Assembly: GCA_954871525.1 (NCBI GenBank)
Contig: OX940861.1
Location: 34,423,201-34,487,200 of the forward strand
Origin: Parietaria judaica
Lineage: Eukaryota > Streptophyta > Magnoliopsida > Rosales > Urticaceae
Reading direction: 5' to 3'
Length of the DNA: 64,000 nt
Shown here: piece after piece, positions 56,787-64,000 of the stretch
Position numbering within the stretch: position 1 is the first letter of the stretch
Layout: every line of letters begins with the position of its first letter
Position numbers and translations under genes: made by a program
The notes under the pieces: generated by a model
The model's database searches: none
What the model was told of the DNA's origin: nothing
The model's input: the letters and a program-made list of their open reading frames with translations, nothing else

Positions 56787-59530
56787 TGTTGGACATGTGT
56801 CCTTAAACAAGCTGTCATTTCCCTAATTGTAAAAGATTTTGACCAAAGTCGTTGAATAAAAGATGTAACTTATTATGTTAATCTTATTATAGTTTCTGGT
56901 AGAGTATAATAGAATGTTTGTTCCATAGTTCATAAAGGATGCAATTATGCTTTTATTATCACAACCGAGTCAATGTGAGGAAGAATTAATAATCGTAATA
57001 AATGAACTTAAAATGTCCATGACCTGATTAACTGGGTGGGAGCCCATTAATCGTATAAGGTCATTAATGTGACTAAGTGATAATCCTATTCTGGATTAAG
57101 TGTGTATGTCACACTCACTAGAAGTGTATTAAGTATGAAGCGGCTTCATACTAGACTAGACCTGACTTATTCTCTGGAAGTTGTTATATAAGACCGTCAC
57201 TGACAACTTGGAGTTGAGTCACTAGTAGATGATCAAATGGATATTCGATCTAAGTTCTAGTGACCTCGAGCCTGGACTGTTGACTTTATTGTTCTTTGAT
57301 TTAACTGTTAAAGAACACATTTTACTATCGTTCCCAATGCTGCTATTTTGGGAACATGATAGTCAAAATATAAGGTTAGCTTGGTCATAGACACGGACAT
57401 CACATAACTCTCTTCAGAGTTAAGATGATTCCCTTGATTGTTAGTGGTTAGAAGTGAGAAGTACCCATGTGCAACTTATGAATCAAAACCATAAGTGGGT
57501 TACTCATGACAATATTATGAACTGAGTTGAGGATGAAAAATGCAATGAGAGGCAAAACGGTAAAAACCGCCTGCTCATGTGTGGATCATCAAGTGAAAGA
57601 TCAATAACCCGAATTTGATTGTATCAATGGACACCTTGCTATAAAGGGAATAATATATACTATATCACTAAAGAGTGCAGCTTCGGGTTTATAGTGGAAT
57701 AACACCGAGGTTTAACGAATCACTAGCAGTTCGTTGGAGCTTCAGTGATACGGGTCCATGGTCCCCAGGATATCTCCGGAACGGATGATACGTACGTGAT
57801 TTAAACATTCGATATATCATATGTCAGGATTCATAAAACTAGAGTCTGTGTCAGACTTTGGAAGTTTTATTTTTGACGTGGCAAAAGTACCAAATTTTGG
57901 TGCTGGAAATTTAATTGATAAAATAAAGTTGATTTAGATTTTTCATCAACTGAAAAGTTTTTGGATATTAAATTCCAAGAGACTTTGATTTTGGAACCGA
58001 GTCGTTTCAACGTACGATTTGTGATTTAGAGAATTTCCAAGTTTACGATTGTTTTCGTAAATATGTGAAATTTAATCACATGTCACAAATTTAAATGGTG
58101 GTGTTGCACCACGGCATTTTATGTGTGCTATTATTGAGATCAGAGGTCAATATTATAATTTAATTATTAATATTCTTATTAATAATTAATTAATAATTAA
58201 TAGATTTATGTTATTTAAATAAAAATGTATATTTGGTATATATATGAATGTCTAGAAATAATGCGGCCCATGTAAATGTGTAAGTTGGGATTACACGAAT
58301 TTGCTTGGATTTGGACTTTCCAAATATGCGGCATAAGTACCTATGTTTATGTATTAATGGAAAAACTTGAAATTTATTTGGTTCATTAGATCGGTCAAGT
58401 TTGATTTTAACCGTTGGATCATGATAATTAATTTGGAAAGCTAAATTCGAAAATGACTTGGTGACAAAGCATGGATTTCAAAATTGCTTAATTAATTATA
58501 TCCATTGGATTAGTTTAAGATTTAATCTTAACCATTGGATTGGAAATAATTAACATGTATATATGGAAATGGAAAATTCGAATTCTTTATAATGGAGATG
58601 GAATTTTTGCTTGGTGAACAAGTAATGAGGCTTCACTTTATGCTAAATCAATATGGTCCATTAGATTGGTTATGGAATTAATTTCAACCATTGGATCTAG
58701 ACTATTGATTTCGAAATTTCCATATACATGCATAGAGAATTCGAATTCTCTTATATAAGGAGGTGATTGGATAATTTATTTATTCATGGTTTCCTATATG
58801 GTTAAATCTCTAACTAATCCTAACCATTGGATCACTGGTGATTCAATCTTGGCCATTGGTTTGGAGTGATTAATTATATTTGCCCATTATAGAATTTGAA
58901 ATTCATGCATGGAAGCTTCCCTTATTGGTTTCTCCATGAGCCTATAAATACAAGGCTCATTCTACACATTTGACACACCTTCCCCAGAACAAGAATTCGA
59001 TCTCTCTCTCTCTCTCTCTCTTTAGAGTCTGCGAATTTCTTAGCCTCTGATCTCTCTTTTCTGGTTCGGCTTAGTGCGACGTTGTTCTCCGAAAGCTTTA
59101 AAAGAACCATCAGTTAAAGTTTTTGCGACGGAGTCCTGCCGGCGAAGCCCACGCTTCGGTACGAAGAGTCCAGGAGAATATCCCGGAAGATCACGGGGGT
59201 TTCCCTCAGCATCGGCGAAGCCCTGCCTAGTTCAGAACGCGCAGCCGGAATCGTCATCACCTGAGGTACGGCCTTATGCATTGGGTCAATAAATGCAGAC
59301 CTTATTTACAGTTTATTTATTTCCTATAGACTAAATTATTAATAATGAATTTATGAAAAGTTAAATTAGTAATAATATATAATATCTTGATTTTGGTTAT
59401 TATACGATGTTCAAATCGTTGTACGGGTAACAAGTTTTTTCCGCTTTAAATATTTTTTAAATGTTACCCAGACGGTTTGACTGCATAAATCGTGATAATA
59501 TTATCGGGAATCGTAATGAACTTCCCATCA
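56787..59530 (+). repeat. Copia-D 5' LTR (about 2.74 kb)
   Basis: TGTTGG ... CCCATCA, with TATAAATA at 58943 and a CT-repeat leader after it. Its last 1.6 kb is homologous to 34704-36344. The end CCCATCA differs from the TTTCCAACA end of the related fragment, so a small deletion at the LTR end is possible. The length is large for copia LTRs. Confidence 0.75.
58943..58950 (+). promoter_or_regulatory. TATA box of the Copia-D LTR
   Basis: TATAAATA, conserved at 35756 in the related fragment and followed by the same CTCATTCTACACATTT motif in both copies. Confidence 0.65.
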
Positions 59531-59532
59531 AT

Positions 59533-59543
59533 TGGTATCAGAG
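59533..59543 (+). promoter_or_regulatory. Copia-D primer binding site
   Basis: TGGTATCAGAG, the usual complement of the initiator methionine tRNA 3' end in plant copia elements, two bases after the LTR. Confidence 0.85.
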
Positions 59544-59659
59544 TCATGGTTCAAGGATAAATAATTACATAATTTATTTAAGGTTTTTAAAATGAACGAA
59601 TTATTTGATGAATAAATTGATTTTAAAATTGAAATTCAATTTCTAGATATTTTAAAATT

Positions 59660-60020
59660 AATTTAATATTGGGTAATTACCCGACCCGAACTTTTCGGTT
59701 CGGGTATTGGGCCGCGCTGCACTAGGAAGCCCAACCTGTGGGGCCACGAAATTGCAGCCCCGGGTACTTCGGCCAGGCCCAGGCCACGGGCAAGCCCGAA
59801 CCCAGGCCATTCGGCCAGCGCATGAGCGCGCGCCCAGGGCACGTTGCCATGGCCCAGCGCACGGGCAGCCCGCGTGAAGCGTGGCCCAGCCCAGCACGCT
59901 GTCCTTGGCAGCGACGTGGGCCTCCGGGCCCGTGCCAAGGGCACGCTGCCCTGGCAGCCCCGTGGGCCTTCGTGGCCCAGCCCGTGGGGAATCCGTGGGC
60001 ATGTGGGCCCAGGTTTTAAG
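59660..60020 (+). other. GC-rich island in the Copia-D leader
   Basis: About 350 bp of strongly GC-rich DNA in an AT-rich element, built from degenerate words such as GGCCCAGCCC and GGGCACG. Frames are open on both strands only because stop codons are scarce at this composition. No domain seen. Confidence 0.75.
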
Positions 60021-60159
60021 CCCGATTAGCCCACGTGCTTAATTTTATGTTATGGGTCGAATTTCTAAACCCGACCTAAATATCCATGGATTAATTAATT
60101 AATTTTTTTTAATTAATATTAATGAATTAAATTAATTATGTTTGATTAATTAATTAATT

Positions 60160-60385
60160 AAAATATGGATGTTATTTTTGGTAAATAACATTTTCTTATT
60201 TTAAATAAAATATGGATGTTATTTTTGGTAAATAACATTGTCTTATTTTTCGAATTCATAATTTAAAAATATGGATGATAATTCTTTGAAGAAAAATATC
60301 ATTGTCTTATTTTTAACTTTCATAAATAATTATTAATGGGCTAAATATGTGAATGATAATTCTTAGAGAATAAGTATCATTGACA
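60160..60385 (+). repeat. Tandem hairpin units in the Copia-D leader
   Basis: Four imperfect units around hairpins at 60169-60191, 60216-60238, 60275-60302 and 60353-60380. The first two have arms ATGTTATTT / AAATAACAT; the last two ATGATA / TATCAT. Flanks ATATGGATG and TGTCTTATTTTT are repeated too. Confidence 0.75.
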
Positions 60386-60887
60386 TATAATTATAAATTC
60401 ATCATACATATAATTTGTTAAACCTATTTTCATAACACTTGAAACATAGTGTCTATGTTAAAGTCATTATTAATATGTAGGTATATGATAGATATAAATA
60501 ATGAACCGTAAATAAGATTTATTTGTTATTAGTCAGAAAAATTTCAAACGTAAAATCTTGCCTAAGGAAGAAGGAATCAAAAGTGGGGCCGCTTCACCAT
60601 CCACTTTTGGGTGACCGGTTAGGACCCTTCATATCGACTTGGAGAGCATACGATTTGATTTATCACTACCAATGAAGTAATAAATAAATAACTAGGCTTA
60701 TTAGATATTACCCCGGTAATTATAACGCCTTAAGATAAACGTTTTTAATGTGTGTCATTAAATGGAGTTTATAATAAGTTTTTATAGCTTAGGAAATTAA
60801 AAACGTTATTTTCTAAAAACAATGGCAAATATAGAATATCTTAAAAGGTCTCCTTTATTACTGTCACACGGTCTGCTAACCACACCG

Positions 60888-61255
60888 CCTCGAGTTACCT
60901 TAGTGTGTCCATTCCCCAAGGAAGGTGTGCTTTTGGAAGGTTTGACGCCGTAATAGTTCCAAAAGAATATGGGGACGGAGGAATCTTGGAAATAGACTGC
61001 GAGTCACCCTAGTGTGACCATTCCCCAAGGACGACGTTTCCAAGACGAATCCGAGAATCGAAAATAATGGGTTAAGCTTGCACGGAAGTTGGTGCTTCCT
61101 GACCGTCTATGGTGATAGTTAATAATCATAAGGAACTTTGGTGGTTCTTGTTTTGAATATTAATTAAGTTTATGACTAAAACTTAGTTTAACCAAACTAC
61201 ACGGTTGATCCCACTGAGTCACCCTAGAGTGACCATTCCCTAAGGATGGCAACGA
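60888..61255 (+). repeat. Three dispersed copies of a 35-bp motif
   Basis: GAGTCACCCTAGTGTGACC followed by ATTCCCCAAGGA, at about 60892, 61002 and 61218, each slightly changed. GTCAC...GTGAC makes a small palindrome around CCTAGT or CCTAGA in the last two copies. Confidence 0.8.
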
Positions 61256-62849
61256 CTTGTACAGTCGGTTAAATTATCACGAAATAGTTAATGGGTTTAA
61301 TTAATGTTTTCCCGGAACATGTTTGCATAATGTAACTATTTCAAACCTTTTTCCTAAAACATTCTACCTATAATAAAGTTTAATAAGTTTATTTTTTAAT
61401 GCTAGTCTAAAATGTCAATCCCAATATATATAGAATAATCTGATGTGTATTTAATGTCAAGACAATAAAAGCCCGAATAAGTGATTTTGTTCACTTATTG
61501 ATTATCTTTTGTGTCTGGCTGGTATTTCCACTCGAAATTACAAGGGTGTAATTCGAAAGTTCTTTAACTTGGGAAATGGCTGAAAAGATGAACAAAGATA
61601 AGATAATCACCCAACCCAAAGTCTATGATTGGTTAAGGTTGGAACCTTTGACTGAATCCAGGATTCGGAAGACAATCATAAGTTGACTATGTTAGTCAAA
61701 GTAATGGGATAATAATTTCAATGGGAGCAAGTCGTTTAAATATAATAAATAGTTGTTTTCAAGAACAATATTTATTATACCCGTGACTTACGTGGAAATT
61801 CAAAAGTCCACCTATATAAATAAAGTCTTATCATTGTAGATAATAATGAAATTATTATTTATGAGATGATCTAGTTGTTTATATTGATTGTCCGTGAGGT
61901 GAAATAAACGAGCTCAAACCATTATGAAATAATTAATGAATAATATGGATGTAACATCCAGAAAAAGGGTTAACTATGAAAGTGATCGATCATACCTAAG
62001 GCATCTAAAATATAGTCATATCAATTTGGATGAGATAAACAGGATGGACCAATGTGTGGACTGTTCGTCAGTTCCTTTTATGTGAAAAGGTCTAAAGATT
62101 AAAATGATTAAAAAACCATTTTATGTGAAAAGGTCTAAAGAACCAGAGTTCCTATAAATCTTGTACATACTTTGTGTATGTGGTCCATTATACAAGCTCG
62201 AGAAGGATGTGAATACTTTATCTAATGATTGGCAAGTATTCAAGGTAATGGTATGAATGCGAAGTAAATTAGAACTTTTGTGAGTTCAAGTAATTTATTG
62301 CATGAACCGAATTTTTAATTCGGTAAATCATTAATGACTTTTCAGTTATTCTGAAGTGGTGAGTCTGAATTTTTAATTCAGTGATCACCTAAAAGAGAAA
62401 TTAATTATCAGTTAGTCAACGGTTTCTAGTACACCAGCACAATGAGGTGTTCTAGAAACAAGGAACAAGAACCTTTTAGAAATTATTAAGGGGAGATAAT
62501 CATTTTATATTATTCATTTAATGGAATTTGGACAAGATATAGTTTATGATCATATAAGAGAGTAATTGTTTTTCAACAATAGTAACTCTTTTGGAATATG
62601 ACTCTATGATAAACTATGAACCTCAAAGTAAAATATTACTAGAGGAATTATTAAAGGACAAAGTAATTACACAATCAACAGTGTCTGTTGATAATCAGAT
62701 AGAGGAAACCACAGGTCCCAAATCAGAACTCTGGGTACTCAGATGTAGTGGGAGGTTCAGTCTTTAGATTGAACGTTACGAGCTCCGGGAAGAGAACAAC
62801 GTCGTGTCGACAGTAACGTTGATGGTCCTTTGACCTTTAACAAGGAAAT

Positions 62850-64000
62850 AAAGGATACTGATAAGGGAAAATTGGCAGGAAGCCATGAACCAAGAAATAG
62901 AATCAATGGATTTTAATACAGTCTGGGAACTTGTAGACTTACTGGATGGATTCAAACCCATTGGATGTAAGTGGATCTACAAAAAGATGAATGGACAGGA
63001 AGGTTATAACCTTGGAAGCTAGTTTAGTGGACAAGGGTTTAACCGAGAGAGAAAGAATTTGTTTTGAGGAAACTTTCTCTCCTGTCAGTAAAGTCCATTC
63101 TAACCATAGCCTAAAGTCTCAACTATGAGACTTGGGAGATAGAAGTCAAAAACCGTTTCCTGAACGGGTACATTGACGAGAACATCTATATGGTGCAACC
63201 AGAAGGGTTCGTGCAAAAGGGTCAAGAAGGGAAAGTTTGCAGATTACTCAAGTCCATTTATGAATTGAAGCAAGCTTCCAGATCCAGGAATCTAAGGTTT
63301 GATGGGACCATCAAGACCTATGGATTCATGCAAAACATCACTGAGGCCTACATTTATAAGCTCAATGATAATACCGTGGAAATTTTCCTTGTTCTATACG
63401 TTGACGATATTCTTCTCATTGGTAATAATGTAAAAAAGTTATCGGACGTGAAAACTTGGTTAGCTACATAATTCCAAATGAAGGATATGGGAGAAACCAT
63501 CTATGTTCTTGGGATCCGTATCTTTAGGGATCGCAACAACAGGCTTCTGGCCTTATCACAAGCAGCCTACATAGATAAGGTGCTTGATCGTTTTGCAATG
63601 GCAAACTCTAAGGGAGGTAATTTACCAACCATGGAGTATTCCTCGATAGGAAACAATTCCCAACTTCTCCGGAAGAGCAAGACGTGATGAGGTGAATACC
63701 TTATGCTTCAGCAGTGGGAAGTCTTATGTACGCTATGCAGTGTACTAGGCCAGACATCTGTTACACTGTGGGAATTGTTAGCAGGTACCAATCCAACCCT
63801 GGTATGGCTCACTGGACAGCAGTGAAGAACATTCTCAAGTATCTTCGGAGAACGAGAGACTATATGTTAGTGTTTTCAAGATCAGAATTGAATCCACTAG
63901 GATACACTGACTCGGACTTTATGTCTGACAGAGACGCGAGAAAAATCGACGTAAGGAGCAGTGTTCACCCTTGCTGGTGGAGCGATATTCTGGAGAAGCG
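62850..64000 (+). pseudogene. Copia-D reverse transcriptase and RNase H, running off the edge
   Basis: RT starts around WQEAMNQEIESMDFNTVWEL with LDGFKPIGCKWIYKK, then VQPEGFVQKGQEGKVCRLLK, the catalytic YVDDILLIGNN (about 63400-63430) and MKDMGETIYVLGIRIFRD. RNase H remnants SAVGSLMYAMQCTRPDICY and AHWTAVKNILKYLRRTRDYM follow in other frames up to the edge. Stops at about 63030, 63470 and 63686 and frame changes make it non-functional. Confidence 0.85.

Larger units (their letters stand above)
56787..64000 (+). mobile_element. Copia-D: copia element with long LTR, right end beyond window
   Basis: The LTR (56787-59530) begins TGTTGGACATGTGTCC exactly where Copia-C integrase stops. TGGTATCAGAG follows the LTR end and RT/RNaseH lie at 62850-64000. 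Between them is about 3 kb with almost no recognisable gag or integrase; only faint integrase remnants occur near 62440-62490. The 3' LTR is outside the window, so the target duplication cannot be tested. Confidence 0.78.

Noticed and set aside
59658..60029. Overlapping open frames on both strands in the GC-rich leader island
   Set aside because: Low-complexity P/A/G/R composition; stops are absent only because the DNA is GC-rich.

Overview
This is plant nuclear DNA, most likely from a dicot. The low-copy genes have GT-AG introns and belong to plant families: NRT1/PTR (NPF) transporters, a Rab escort protein, an FBH-type bHLH factor and a CRS2-associated (CRM-domain) splicing factor. Between them lie nested Ty1/copia and Ty3/gypsy elements, MULE- and hAT-type MITEs and a tRNA-derived SINE. 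Most of the many short open frames are shadows or fossils of retroelement proteins.

Layout. 1-16.2 kb is a gene island, all on the minus strand: the 5' part of one NPF gene (cut by the left edge), a kelch-type gene, a decayed CRS2-associated-factor gene, a complete second NPF gene (544 aa from four exons), and a complete Rab escort protein gene (538 aa from nine exons). A MULE-type MITE sits 69 bp upstream of the second NPF start codon. 16.6-18.1 kb holds a near-perfect foldback MITE and a SINE with an 18-bp target duplication.

18,170-37,313 is one minus-strand copia element (Copia-A here), flanked by the 5-bp duplication ATATA. It is inflated to 19 kb by insertions: a 1,030-bp MULE-type MITE in its 3' LTR, a 771-bp gypsy solo LTR in its gag gene, and a compound block (25,321-36,344) in its 5' leader. 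That block consists of a Tat-type gypsy element (gag-PR-RT-RNaseH-aRNH-INT, 5' LTR truncated), a second LTR-gag start, and a long LTR fragment of another copia family. The part of the Copia-A leader next to the primer site carries about five tandem stem-loop modules, some with compensating base changes; this is the most unusual structure I found.

38.7-41.9 kb is an intact five-exon bHLH gene whose first intron is mostly a tandem array of about nine 150-195 bp units. 43-44.3 kb is a copia-type solo LTR containing a hAT-type MITE, both with perfect target duplications. 46.3-48.2 kb is a third member of the MULE-type foldback family with a large central insert. From 48.3 kb to the right edge the DNA is mainly decayed copia sequence: a minus-strand RT/RNaseH fossil (50.9-52.4 kb), a plus-strand gag-INT fossil (54.5-56.8 kb), and a third copia element inserted into it (56,787 to beyond 64,000). 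That third element has a 2.7-kb LTR, an initiator-Met-type primer site and a long leader with its own tandem hairpins and a GC-rich island.

The host genes are unrelated in function (membrane transport, Rab prenylation, organelle intron splicing, transcription); there is no operon-like organisation. Exon coordinates come from reading splice sites and protein-family continuity by eye, not from transcripts.
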